From Darksidea phi (Eukaryota; Ascomycota; Dothideomycetes; Pleosporales; Lentitheciaceae), in assembly GCA_030770425.1 (NCBI GenBank), contig JASJFT010000040.1:231251-295250 (forward strand): DNA of 64,000 nucleotides, given 5' to 3'. The translations under genes were made by a program, and so were the position numbers. The notes beneath the pieces are model-generated. The model was not told the DNA's origin. It did not search any database and saw only the letters and a list, made by a program, of their open reading frames with translations. Of this stretch, positions 34,422 through 46,100 are shown one piece after another; position 1 is the stretch's first letter; each line of letters begins with the position of its first letter.

Positions 34422-35439
34422 ATTGCTATCTGCTAGCAACTTCAGTGCTCGCTGGACGATACTGCGAAGACGGTTTGGACTATCCTCGCGAACTACAGAC
34501 CGACTTGTTTGAGGACAACTGAAGAGGTGGAATATTGGGGTTTCTATCCATCAACCACTGTTTGAGCTTTTGCTTGCTTTGTACTTTTTAGTTCAGACAT
34601 GTATTACTTAGAGGCATCACCACAAACGGGAAGTTACCGAGAAGTACTAGCTAGTAACAGAAGTACCTTACTCTAGGATATTTGTGGCAGTGCTTTTTGT
34701 TGTTTGCATCCACGCTGTGTTATGAGGCTGAAACAGATTTATCATGTGCTCTGGTATTAATGAGGTGAACAGTACTAAAGCATATTTTATGTAGACTTTT
34801 TGATTTTACGTTGAAAAATAGACGAAGATTTATATAGTTCTTCTACGTACTATATATTCCGATGATAATACTCGCCAAAGGTTACTTGATTTAGTAGATA
34901 ATTTTATTAGAGGTAGAGAGCAATATATAGGGTTCTACTAGTACGGTGCGCACAGACTTCCGACACATGGCTGTATATGCGCTGTTGTATGTGCGCGATT
35001 CCTTTTGCTTATTGGATAACCCGGATGGAGGAAGTGGGTATGGAAAAGAAGCCGGGACTGGGCACGAGGGGAGTGAGACTGTCAGATGAACACCTTTCTC
35101 GTGTTCCTACGTAATAAGAAGTAATATAACGATATAAAGATGGATCAAGGGGACGTGTATAGTAAGGATGTATTTGAAGCGAAGATGAAGGACTGCATAC
35201 GACATTACAGAAATCTGGGAGAGAGGGTCGTTTCCAACGAATGGTAGTGCCTGGTATCATATCCACCGAAGCCGCAAAACTTCATAATCGAAACAAAAGA
35301 TGGACTGAGTAACGCCAGCGCTAACATATCAATAAATGTTTAAAAAACATCTCCGAAGAGGTGTTGAGCTAGACTTCGTCGAAACAGCGAATGACTGCAG
35401 AAAAAAGCGCCGTGAGAAATATTGTAAGTGCTACGCAGC
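34422..35439. other. AT-rich intergenic, no gene seen
   Basis: One kilobase between convergent genes. AT-rich around 34780-34930 with TA-rich runs that may be decayed repeat DNA. Only short frames. Confidence 0.5.
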
Positions 35440-36651
35440 CTACCGAGCCCTTCCCGGACTGCTAAAGTTCCGTACATGATCGGTATCATCTCCACCATAA
35501 CCCGCTCGCTCCATCAACTTAGTGAACGTTGTATGCCCGGAGTCTTGTGTGAGCCGATTCTCTCGCATACCAAGGGCTTTTGGGGGTTCCAGAAAGCTCG
35601 GCGCAGGCATAAGGACATCAATGGTCTCTGTGCTGGTACTCCTCGTTACCAATGGCTGTTTGGCTTTGCTCGCTCGTCGCGATTTCGTCCGTGTAGGTGT
35701 CTGACCAGGCGTTCTGTAAGGATCGCGATCACCGGCTCGGACAGCAGGCGGTGGGGGTGCAGGGTTTGATGGTAGCCCACTCCATCCGCTAAAGCCACCG
35801 AGTTTGGGCGTGCGATCCCACATGCTCTTGATCTTGGGCGTTAGACCACCGCCGCCGCCACCGGCAGCTTTGGTTCCGATATTCTTTTGCGTGCTGGGAG
35901 TGGAGTGGACGGATTGGGATCCGCGTCGAATGAAGTCGACGCGAGCCGCGTGCATAGGATCGTAGATGGGATCGCTGATGGTGCGCGCTACGTGGCCGAA
36001 GTCTCCTGAGTACCGATTTTTGTCAGCTTCGCGGCGCTTCTTGATGATCCACATAAGACCGAGGACACCGAGGGCGCCGATGACGATGCCGGGGAAGAAG
36101 CCGGCGGCGAATGACTTTCCGTCGAAGTTTGAGGATGTTTGGGTGGATGGGGCAGCGCACCCTGAAGTTTGGGATGCAGCAGCTGGGTTTGTGGCGGTTG
36201 GTGATGGGGATGCTGAGGTCGGTGATTGTTTTGCTTTGCTGATGGAGCACATGCCGCCGTTACATGCGTAGCCTAGCGGGCAGCATGAGCCAGCACATGT
36301 TGGAAGCTCAACGCTTGTGGTGTTGGCAATGTGAATTTGATTGTCTGGATGAAGTGTTGCATTGTAGAGGCTGACGTCGCAGGGTACAGGTTGAATGGCG
36401 GAACAGTCTTGGCCTTTAGGACAGCAGATGATGGACTGGATGTCTGTGGTGTTGACGCGGGTGCAGACTTTGTCCGCAGCGCAGCAGAAGTTGGCTGGAA
36501 GATCACCGCCACATTGTTGGAGGGAACTATCTCCTCCACATGTCTGTGTTTGCCGAAGGAAGAGGTGTGATGCTTGAACTGAAGGTATGGTTGCGACAAG
36601 GAAGAGGAGTGATAGTCGAGAGAGCTTGGGGAGACCCGCCAGGGGACCCAT
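35440..36651 (-). CDS. Cys-rich type I membrane protein with long cytoplasmic tail
   Basis: 403 residues from the ATG at 36651 (MGPLAGLPKLSRLSLLFLVA), which starts a good signal peptide; the frame extends 19 codons further but only to a GTG. The outer domain is Cys-rich: TCGGDSSLQQCGGDLPANFCC, VCTRVN, IICCPKGQDC, PCDVSL, then CAGSCCPLGYACNGGMC. A Ser/Thr/Pro stalk leads to one TM helix (FFPGIVIGALGVLGLMWII) followed by KKRRE. The cytoplasmic tail (about 190 residues) is basic and disordered, with GDFGHVARTISDPIYDP, poly-Gly and TPGQTPTRTKSRRASK. The pattern recurs in ascomycete proteins of unknown function; I do not assign one. It could be a surface receptor or wall-associated protein. Confidence 0.75.
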   Translation of the reverse strand: MGPLAGLPKLSRLSLLFLVATIPSVQASHLFLRQTQTCGGDSSLQQCGGDLPANFCCAADKVCTRVNTTDIQSIICCPKGQDCSAIQPVPCDVSLYNATLHPDNQIHIANTTSVELPTCAGSCCPLGYACNGGMCSISKAKQSPTSASPSPTATNPAAASQTSGCAAPSTQTSSNFDGKSFAAGFFPGIVIGALGVLGLMWIIKKRREADKNRYSGDFGHVARTISDPIYDPMHAARVDFIRRGSQSVHSTPSTQKNIGTKAAGGGGGGLTPKIKSMWDRTPKLGGFSGWSGLPSNPAPPPPAVRAGDRDPYRTPGQTPTRTKSRRASKAKQPLVTRSTSTETIDVLMPAPSFLEPPKALGMRENRLTQDSGHTTFTKLMERAGYGGDDTDHVRNFSSPGRAR

Positions 36652-37287
36652 TGCGATACGAGAAGGATATAAAAGTACAACGAGAGACGGTAAGTAGCGA
36701 CGCTCCACCTCTTGCTCTAATATAAGAATTTCAGTCCCAGTGACGCGACACGAAACGAAATAAAAGCAATAAGACTACGACAGTAATGACCAGGACTCGG
36801 AAACGCTCGCAAGGAAATGGCCGTGAAACAAACGAACTGACTAAAAGAGATCAAGAAAAGGCCCACGACGCAAAGAGGTCCAGTATATACACTACCCTTT
36901 AGCTACTCACCACCATGCGACCACCATCGGGCGTGACGTTGTAAACCCATTGCGGCTCCACTAGCTCTCGCGCCCATGTTCTGCAAATAGCTTGCGGGAG
37001 CCGCCGAGTGGACGACAGCCATTGAATGGCCTCGCTACCCGCGTAGCAGTGGCAGATGACTCCTCACAACGTGTGGCCATGCCCTCGTAGAATGAAGAGT
37101 GGATGAAACAAAAATATATACGCGCCTTGCTTGTGTTTGACATGTTTCGCGCTGTCGTGGCAAGGTGCGTCCTGATTGGCCGCGTGGATCGTGCAGGGCG
37201 CTAGTGCCTCTTTCCAGTCGCCCTACGGAGAAAAAGATGGCAGCGCCGAGGACGACAGCCCTCACGAAGAACCCTCGTCCACCCAAA
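36652..37287. promoter_or_regulatory. Divergent promoter region
   Basis: 636 bases between the start codons of the Cys-rich membrane protein (-) and the mitoribosomal protein gene (+). Short frames only. Confidence 0.45.
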
Positions 37288-38316
37288 ATGATAATACGCT
37301 CGCTGGCTCGACGGCCGAATGCTGTCCAGTGCTTAGTACAGGTATGCCGACTGAGTGTGTACGAATGCTAAGGCGACGGGTGGACTGACGGCTGTTTTAG
37401 AGATGCAGAGCTACGCCTTCGACCTCCTTTGCGCGCAACATCCAGAGCGTACCGACGCTCGACAAGCAGGTGGAGCTGGAGAGGAACGGCATCCCGGGGC
37501 TGTTTACGCCGAAAGCATTTGATACAGCGTATACGCAGTATCATCGATACATAATCGATGAACTGAATGGTGCAACGGCCGGTACGATACCCGCACCCAA
37601 TAGTCCACACAAGCACCGCACCGCACATAAAAGCTGACGAGGATTGCACAGGCTCGGAATGGGAAAACCAAGAGCCCAAATCCCTCATTGTAGAGTGGGC
37701 CCGCGACCCCATGAAAGCCTACGGCTTCAACGTGGCTAGCATGGCCTTCAACAATCACTTCTTCTTTCGCGGCATCAACGCCGACCCCAGCATCTCCTCC
37801 GTCCCGCCCGCCGAACTCATTACAGAGATAAACAAAGACTTTACATCGCTCGAAACATTACGCGAGACGTTCCTGACGACCGCTGAAGCCATGTTTGGGC
37901 CGGGCTTCGTCTGGCTAGTGCAGAAGAAAGATACCTCAGATAGGAAGCTGATGATACTGACGACATACTTGGCGGGCAGTCCATTGGCGGGTGCTCATTG
38001 GAGACAGCAGAGCCATGACCTGAACAACCACAATGCGGACTCGTACCAAACCCTGAATCCCGTCGGCGCGTTCGGCTCGACGGCGAGATTGGAGCCGAAG
38101 CCCAAAAAGCCGCTCGGCGGTGTTGACGTAGTGCCCTTACTCTGCGTAAACACATGGGAGCACGTCTGGCTAGAAGACTACGGTGTGCGGGGCAAGCGGG
38201 ATTATCTCGAGGCGTGGTGGGATAGAATCAACTGGAACATGGTAAAAGATAACGGGGACTTCCGGGGGGCGAAGCAGCCGTTGAATATGGGGCAGCGCAA
38301 GTTCGCGTATGAGTGA
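37288..38316 (+). CDS. RSM26: Mitochondrial small-subunit ribosomal protein, SOD-like fold (Rsm26 type)
   Basis: Three exons (37288-37341, 37401-37581, 37652-38316) give 299 residues. The first exon makes a basic presequence (MIIRSLARRPNAVQCLVQ), and RATPSTSFARNIQSVPTL follows, typical mitochondrial targeting. The body has the Fe/Mn superoxide dismutase fold (VASMAFNNHFFFRGI, FGPGFVWLVQ, PLLCVNTWEHVWLEDYGVRGKRDYLEAWWDRINW). The fourth metal-ligand region is kept in part (NTWEHVW in place of DVWEHAYY). Proteins of this type are the mS42/mS43 subunits of the fungal mitoribosome rather than enzymes. The C-terminal extension after WDRINWN is longer than in SODs. The next gene, COX23, is convergent and also mitochondrial. 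Confidence 0.87.
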
Positions 38317-38735
38317 GCGCATGTGTACATTGGCTTGTAAGAGTATGTAAAAGATAAGATTCGGGGAAGCTCTGCATATGAGCATATAAATGAACACTGC
38401 TTTTCCCACGAAATGGTTTTCAAGCTTTACTATATATGTCAGTCTCGAGAACCTAGGTATGTCTCGCCAGGCTCTGTGATGACCCTTGAAGTTGTCTTTC
38501 CTCCGATGTCAAATCGATGTACCAAGTTGTGCAGGCGGCGATGCTTATATCCTTCCTGCAGTCCACTCTATCCATATTGCAAAAGAGCAACGATGCCCAA
38601 CTTCTCGTGCCCTTCATTGTTTTCTTCCTATTCGTACAAGCCACAGTGGCAGCATGGTATAAAACGTCCAAAACGCCGTCGTATGCAGCTAGAGCGGAGA
38701 AACCGAGGCCGATCCTTGTACTGCACCATTATGCC
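38317..38735. other. Short convergent intergenic region
   Basis: About 420 bases holding the 3' UTRs of RSM26 and COX23. A plus-strand frame beginning at 38517 runs antisense across COX23 and is a shadow. Confidence 0.5.
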
Positions 38736-39274
38736 TTATCCAAACCAACTGCTCTTCTTTCTAGCTTCTTTCCTCGCGTTCATCTGATCGTTACGAGTCA
38801 GCGACTTCTCTATGGTAAAGCGCAGTCGTGGGCCGTCTTCTCGAGACCGTGTGGAGCGACAGGACGCGATTCTAGGAAGAGAAACCAAGAGACGATGATA
38901 CAACGTACCCATTGCTCTTTGCAATCGCGATATGCCCTATGCGCCCATCGTATTAGCAATTCCCATTGTCTTAGTCCTCTGTATGCGCAGTTTGGTGACC
39001 CACTGGAAGAAATCCGAGCACATCTCCCGCTCTCCGCCGTTTCGATGTAGACACCTGATACTCTTCTGCGCTGCCTCTTGACACGGGTCAAAGTACTCAG
39101 AATACGCTTTGCTGTCCCTTGGTCAGCATCCAGTGCATTCCAAACTACACAATAACGCCATACGCCGTGATAGGGGTAGGTATACTTCTCGAACCGCGTA
39201 GCCGTCCCGTTACTCCATGCCGCGTCAGACGAGGGGCTGGAGGAAGATGCCGGGGAGGAGTCCTTTTCACCCAT
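38736..39274 (-). CDS. COX23: Cox23-like twin CX9C mitochondrial protein, four exons
   Basis: No single ORF shows this gene. Exon 1 (39274-39186) starts MGEKDSSPASSSSPSSDAAW; a 68-nt intron (GTATAC...CCAAG) leads to exon 2 (39117-39004), which reads YFDPCQEAAQKSIRCLHR and EREMCSDFFQ; a 67-nt intron (GTGGGT...ATAG) leads to exon 3 (38936 to about 38909) AYRDCKEQW; the last exon (about 38807-38736) gives NDQMNARKEARKK and ends SSWFG. This yields two CX9C motifs (C-QEAAQKSIR-C and C-SDFFQAYRD-C) in about 100 residues, the size of Cox23, an intermembrane-space protein needed for cytochrome c oxidase assembly. The last junction is uncertain: donor GTACGT with acceptor GAG, or donor GTTGTA with acceptor ATAG, differ by two residues. 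Confidence 0.87.
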
Positions 39275-41217
39275 TGCGTGGATGTGTGCGAGAGGTAGTT
39301 GTCACAGCTATTCGTGAAATGCTAGATCAAAGTTGCAGCTTCACGCGTGGCCTTATCTTATCAGATCGAATTCGGAGGGTGCACTTTAGCGAGAGAGAAA
39401 GTCCACGCGAGATATCTGCAATCAAGTGTTTTGCACAAGCTAGCGAAACCACGCCTTGGCTTGTGTTATCTTAGAGAATCAGCGGCGTGAATGATCCGTC
39501 GCTTGATTCTCAGACCTCTCTGGTGTACAATTAGCACATGGTTTCACTCTCCTCAAGGCTGTCCTGGATACGGTATTGCTATCCACCTATTGTGTATAGC
39601 TATGCGCTAATGTCTACCTATGCTAAAGAGATTGCTGCTGGCATATCGTCTAGTCGGCCTATTATCAACACGGCTATGCTCTCTCACACGGATTCAGAGT
39701 AGAAATCTTGATGTCGTGGAATCACCGCCCGCGTATCGTCCAACCCACTTCTTCGCTAGAACAAATTCATAGCCACCCTTGCGCAATGCACAGCTTGTGA
39801 CTTTTCTATACAGGCTGGCTTACATAAACTAATTCCAGGGACTCTGACTTAGAGCTCTTGACACTTGTTGGTCCTTGGTTTGTCACTCCGGCCTTGCACT
39901 TGTGTTCCTGGCGGTACTCGTTGTCGTTTACCACTGTTGGTTCACCTTCCTAAAAGGCGGGGACTATTGCTTAACACTGACGGGTCCGCATCAAGTCACA
40001 GTAATGACTCAAGTGCCGATCAATAACACAGGCTTCTTGAAAGCAGTATCTACTCGCCATCGCGATCGGCAAGTACGCGAGTGGAGCATGCGCATCGTTG
40101 GGGTCTTTGTTACACATGCCAACAAAGACCACCACGCACCAGGACCACAGGGGGGGTACGCATCGTTTCCGTTCACAGCAATCTTCACAGTCTAGAAACA
40201 AGGTAGTGCTCAAAGCTCCTCTCCTCGGGACTCTAGTGCGAAGTCCATGTACGCAGGCCGAGCAATCTTGCGTCGTCCCGGTGAAAGAACGGCCCATTTA
40301 CCCGTACGATGTTGCATGTGCGTACCCTATTGCTGCCGTACTATGGGTGGAACTGACAGAGGAGGTTCGATGCGAGCGATAGGGCTAGATCTTTAGACAA
40401 CGGTGTAACATGCGCGTAGCGATATGGTTTTCAGCTTCGAACGGTCCAGCCTCTCCGTCAACCTGATATCTGTGCGGACGATTGCAACTACCCATCGCTG
40501 AAATTGAGGGTCCGTGTGTGAGGTAATACGACGATGGATGTTATGTTCAACGCACCGATATGGCGGGTACACGAGTATACTGAATCCGGGACATCTGCGT
40601 GGTGCCAGCGTTTGCAATGCCACGTACTGGGCGAGCGACCTATGGGTAACATTAAAATATATAAGGCACATAGAGATGAACACAATATTTCTCTTGGGGT
40701 TTTACCTTGTTCTTGTTAACGTACTGAAAATAGTATCTGTTTGCCTTGTCAGTTTGAAATACCTTCCTCTTGGGGCCCCGACCTTTCCTTGTTACACGAT
40801 TCGTATATAGCCTCACAACGCTATTCATCACAAGGTGAGTCAATTCGTATTCTTTCGCCCATCATCGGTACATGTTACACGTCACGACTTGTCTTCACAA
40901 TGTTCGCAAATATGGTCAAGTCAGTCTGTTTCACTGGGCCGATGCACTCCTCCGGCTTCAAATAATCGTAAAATCGCGTCAGTGTCGAAAGAAGCCGTCC
41001 AATTTGAGTCGTAACTATCCGGGACTGTTCTATGCTTTGCGTGTATATAGCCTCTCCCACACTGTTCTCAATACCGCACTAAAATCCTACATTTCTTCCT
41101 TGCCGCCTCTCAACATAACATACATTTCTGCTTACCAACTCCACCCAATGCGGCGTCTCACGTTTCTATCCAACATGACATTTCATCACTCTCGATCGTT
41201 CAAACGATCATTGCACC
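39275..41217. other. Intergenic, no gene seen
   Basis: 1.9 kb between COX23 (-) and the 2OG-dioxygenase-like gene (+), so it includes two divergent promoters. A 106-codon frame at 39875 begins at TTG with a hydrophobic stretch but has no ATG and no family features. Confidence 0.5.
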
Positions 41218-41238
41218 ATGGCTGACCAGGACAAGTGA
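41218..41238 (+). other. Six-codon upstream ORF in frame with the next gene
   Basis: ATGGCTGACCAGGACAAGTGA in CACCATGG context, ending at TGA 41236-41238. It is in the same frame as the main ATG at 41257, which is 18 bases after the stop. It could be a uORF or a former N-terminus broken by a stop. Confidence 0.6.
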
Positions 41239-41256
41239 AACGCAGACGTATCGGAG

Positions 41257-42489
41257 ATGGGTGTCGCAACTCAAGGCAGGTCGACACATACGTTCCCACG
41301 ATTCGTGCCCGATATCGAGCAATCTGCTGCTGTGCAGCAACCGATCCGGGATGCCGTCAAGTTCGATCCGAAGAAGCACCTGTCGCACGTGCCTCCGGAG
41401 AAACTAATGACGATGGAGGATCTTGGGTATCCCAACGACACTGGCGTATCTTCCCTGGCTGTCTCTCACCCTTTCCAACTCTTCACCCAGGAAGCCGTCG
41501 ATGTGATGCGAACCGAGATCTTCCAGGAAGATGTTCAAGCGAAATGTATGTTCAGCAGTAACATTGCCGCATCCCAGCTCCGAGGTTATGCGAAAAGGTA
41601 ATTTGTTCATTCTCAGGCTTCTCTTGCACGTCATCACCTAACTTTGCCAGATATGCCAGATTCACCTACGACGCCTGGACTCACCCTGAAACCCTCGCTA
41701 TCATCTCACGTATTGCTAGCGTTGACTTGATCCCGGTGTGCGACTACGAGATCGGACACATCAACTACTCGATGAAGACGGAGGCGCAGGTCAAGGAAGA
41801 GCGTAGGCAGCTTCAGATTGAAGATGGAAGTATCGGAGGTTGTCAGGAGGACCGAGAGAACAAGCCCATCGTCGGCTGGCACACCGACAGTTACCCGTTT
41901 GTGTGCGTTCTCATGATGAGCGACTGTAGAGATATGGAAGGCGGCGAGACTGCCATCCGTACCGCAGACGGTCAGTATATGAAGGTACGGGGTCCGACCA
42001 AAGTATGTAGTCGTTCCCGAGCAAAATGGATCCGGTGTAGTTAACCTCTGCTAGGGCTGCGCAGTGATCATGCAGGGGAAATACATTATCCACCAAGCTA
42101 TGCGTACTCTAGGAGCCCAAGAGCGTATTACCTCCGTGACTAGCCTCCGACCCAAGTCTGCGTTCCTCAGGGATGACACCGAACTGGGTACCGTTCGACC
42201 TGTTTCCGATCTCAACGAGCTATATTACGATTTCGCCGAATATCGTCTGGAGATTATGGAAGCGCGCATCAAGCGAGAGCGGGAGGAAATAGCTGCTCGT
42301 CGCAGCGCGGGTACGAAATTCAATACCGCCATACACAAGTCGTTCCTCAGAAATGTGATTATGTTTGTGGAGCAAAGCAGTGGGGAACTTGTCGAAGAGG
42401 ACAAGGTCGAGAAGGGCTTCATTGAGGAGATGGGTCTCGCGGATGCTGAGCTCGAGTCCGATCTAGCGAAGTCAACTCAGACCGAGTAG
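41257..42489 (+). CDS. 2OG-Fe(II) dioxygenase-like protein
   Basis: Three exons (41257-41597, 41651-42002, 42055-42489) give 375 residues. The core reads KPIVGWHTDSYPFVCVLMMS, MEGGETAIR, then CAVIMQGKYIIHQAMR, giving an HxD pair (H191, D193) and a distal histidine H244, the usual facial triad spacing for Fe(II)/2-oxoglutarate oxygenases; an Arg for 2OG binding follows nearby. An N-terminal helical part (PFQLFTQEAVDVMRTEIFQ) and a C-terminal charged helical part (IKREREEIAARRSAGTKF) flank it. Fungal proteins of this type are mostly uncharacterised. A strong-context ATG lies 39 bases upstream in the same frame but is separated by TGA, so I start at 41257. The substrate is unknown. Confidence 0.8.
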
Positions 42490-43150
42490 AGTTCTAATTG
42501 ACATGGTCTGCTACGTGGTTGGGAAATTGTAGACATCTCTTCTGGGTAAATAATGACCGGCGCTTGCTGTCACTGAGAGTTAATTGGCAATCACCGTGAA
42601 GACCGATGGTTGGTTTCCACGTGCGCTTATCTTCGTTTCCGCGATGTGATCACTCATCACACAGCTTTGAAGCTGGAAGCTTTCCCCTTCCTTACCTTTG
42701 ATACTTGGTAGGTTCGTAGTCATAAAAAGTCAATGCCGCCGCCCAGACCATCCTGTGGAAGCGCTCTCGTGATGAACTTCGCGAAAAATGAAGAAGAGAA
42801 GGCCGAACTGGCACAGGCGCAAGGGACTAGGATTCGAATGTTGGTTGGTGAGCAGCGGACCATGTCAATGGGATAGGCGCTGCGAGGGCGACGAGGAGTC
42901 AGATTGGCGGGGGATGGGGCGTCTATTTGTGCGTGCCAGGCAATCGTCCGTGCGCGCCTCATTCACCCAAGGCTGGTGACGGCCAGTCTGCCCAGGTGCT
43001 CTGCATACTTACCCACCAGAGTGCTAAGAGCGGCACTGCGAGCTCTACTCGACGTGGACTTGCACGAGCGCCGCCTTCAACTCTGGCCTTCTGTTTCTGA
43101 CCTGCATTTTTGTTCTTCTTTCCGCCCCCCACGCGTGGCACTCGCCCGCC
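42490..43150. promoter_or_regulatory. Intergenic upstream of the RING protein gene
   Basis: 660 bases, GC-rich towards the right. Contains the 3' UTR of the dioxygenase-like gene and the promoter of the RING gene. The long minus-strand frames starting around 43924 are antisense shadows. Confidence 0.45.
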
Positions 43151-46100
43151 ATGAACACACGAGCGGCTTCCCCGCCCGCGACAGCCCGCCCCAAGACGTC
43201 GTCGTCGTCCATCGTGTCCTCGCATGCCGCCGGCAGCTCGCATTCGCCCGTGAACATGGCCTCGGGCAGCTCCAAGCCGCGCGGTGTCACGCCCTCGGCC
43301 AGCCGGTCGTCCATCAAGGCGCTCGAGGGCGACCGCACCGTACGCCCGTCTAGCAGGGAGAGCTTCAAGCAGAAGATGGCGAAGAAGGCTGAGGAAGCTC
43401 CCCGGCCGAGCAAGGCGGACGAGGTAGGCCGTCCAAGCCCACAATGGGACAAAGAGATGCCGGCTAATCCTTCCCAGCAACTCAAAGTCCTGCGGACCGA
43501 ATTCGATGGGCTGCGCTCGCACCTCACATGCAAGATATGCGACCGACTCCTCTACCAGCCCTACACAATATCCTGCGGCCACACCTACTGCTATAGCGTA
43601 AGCCCAGGCCCTTCCGTGCAGCACGCCAACCGCTAATGCCTGCAGTGTCTGTGTACCTGGTTCTGCAACAACAAGTCTCGGAAGACATGTCCCGATTGTC
43701 GGACCGTGGTGGGCCAGCCACCTGCCCCCGCCTACGTTGTAGGTACCATCGGTTGCAAACCTCAAGCTCAAGGCTCCTCTGACATCTGACAGATCCGGGA
43801 CATGACCCTCGTCTTCATCAGTCGAGCCGAACTGCTCCCTCCAGGTGAATCGATAGAACAGCACACCAAATGGCAAAAAGAAGAAGCCGACATCGTCCAG
43901 CAAGACAAAGAAAACAAGGACCACCGCACTGGTGGCCTCTTCAAGGGTTGCTTCCGGTCACAGCACACGCGAGCTGCACTACAGGTTGTCCGAGACCAAG
44001 AAGACGGCGTGGAGCGCTGCCCGGTATGCACATGGGAGCTCGAAGATGGCGAATGCGTACAGTGCGGACTCTTCTTCGACGACAATGGCGAGTTGACATG
44101 GACCGATAGCTTCACCGGCTTCAGCGACATGGACGACATGTCGGAGCGTGACATGTCCGGCGAAGACCTCGATGCAGAGATGGACATGGAAGATGCAGAC
44201 TACGACACGTATGCCGCGCCTGCGGACTGGCCGGACTTCTACCCTGAGGATGGCAATTTCGTGATGCAGCGTTTCCTCGATCGCGGCGGTCCTCCGCCGG
44301 CTGCATTTGGACACCGCAGGCACATGTCCCATAGCGAGGCAGGCAGCAGGCGGTCGTATACACAAAGCATCGTCTCCGATATGTTCACGGACGAAATGGA
44401 CACTGTGGAAGAAGAGGACGAGGACGGCATGGACGAGGACTCCTCCATGAACGATTTCATAGATGACGAGGGAGGTTCGTCCACTTCGGCGAGCGCTTCT
44501 TCTACCCCTGGTCAAACGCCACAGCCCTCGAATCGTCGGGCCAGGCTCCAGGGTAGGGCTCGACGAGTTGTCGAATCGGAGGCTTCTTCCACTATCTCCA
44601 GCGTTGTCGAGGAAGAGGAAGATGAGGAAGATGAAGGCCCTATTCGGCGCGGCCAAAGGAACCCGGCGCGCACACGCATGTTACAACGTGCCAATGGCTC
44701 AAGCGAGCCTATTGTGCCGCCACCGTCGACATCTACGGATACGTCTATTGATGAGTTTGACGAGGACAGACAGGCATTGCTGCAGTCGGAAGGGTGGATG
44801 CTACAGCACAATGGCCCTGATGACATGGGCGAGGATGATGATGATAGTGATGGGGGAAGAACGACCGTTGGGTGGGACGCGACCGCGATTTCCAATGACA
44901 GAGTCCGAATGGGCGGTTCTCTAACACCTACTGCAGATCGACCACGGCCTAGTGCCCCCATCCGCCCGCCCTCCCGCGTAGGCAACCCTCTACGGCGGCG
45001 ACCCTCGATACTTTCCACCTCGACCGCCAACTATGAGGATGGAGAAGCCGATGATGACGACTCCGACTTGGAGCAGGACGGCGATAATATCACCATGGCC
45101 GCCATGACCTCCTTGCGAAGCCGTCGCTCCCGGGCACAACTGCGCAACGCTGCCGCTTTCACAAACTTCAACAACCGCTTCGCCAATCGCGGGCTGTCGC
45201 AAGGTGGACCGACTGATGTGGACGGTGATGACCATTCGGACAACTCGCAGCCCGGAAATCAGCGCCGGCCGCGTCCACAGGAATACAATCCGCGAATCAG
45301 CAGGTTATTTGCCGACCATCAGCGCGCGCTCCAAGAGCTACAGGGAGGCCCTCTGCTAGATCTTGAGCCTCGCTCCATTACGCCTATTGCACGGCCACGC
45401 ACAGCAAGTCGGAACCGCCCAAGCCCTGCTCAAGGATACTCTCCTTTCATGCCCCCAGCACCAACCCGACTCCGGACGCCATTGATGAATAACTCCTCCA
45501 ATCCAGCCATGAATCCTCGCGCTCCCATCTCTCCGCCTAGGCGCACAATGCCCTCCCAAAGTCTAGCTGAGATTGTCGGTACAGACGTTAATGCGCGGGC
45601 CGAACGTGCTCCCTCCGTTTCTACTGCCAGCAATGCTTCGGCGATTCCCACACCCGGCACCTCAACACCTACGTCGCAATACTCGAGTAGCACCATATCA
45701 AGGGCATCCGTCGGGGCCGCCATCGACACGGTCGATCGTCCTCCTAGTCGCGTGAGTCGTCCACCTTCCGCAACGGGACGACGCGGTTCGGCTGGGTTCT
45801 CACCGGTATATCCGGCTTTCCCTCATGCCAATGTTGGTCTTAATATCCAGGGCCGCATCTTTCCACACCAAGGAAACCCCTGGGCGTCGTTTGTACAGCC
45901 GCGGGGCGTCAGAAGCCGTAACTCACGCCAAGTACTTAGGGATCAATCTTCAACGGCTACCTTGAGGGCTGCTAGCTCGCGAGCCAACATCCGTGAAGGC
46001 GTGACTTCGCCGCAAGGTGTTCGACCTCAACCTTCCCGCATCAACTTGCGGCCACAGTCGTCCCGTCGGCAACTCAACCCTCAATCGTCTACGCGCACTC

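Noticed and set aside
38517..39050. 177-codon plus-strand frame
   Set aside because: It lies antisense over COX23, which has conserved twin CX9C motifs and consistent splice sites.
39875..40195. 106-codon frame with a hydrophobic start
   Set aside because: It starts at TTG, has no ATG in a useful place and no recognisable continuation.
42959..43924. 321-codon minus-strand frame and others at 44-45 kb
   Set aside because: Antisense shadow of the RING gene; the plus strand has RING ligands joined exactly across two introns.
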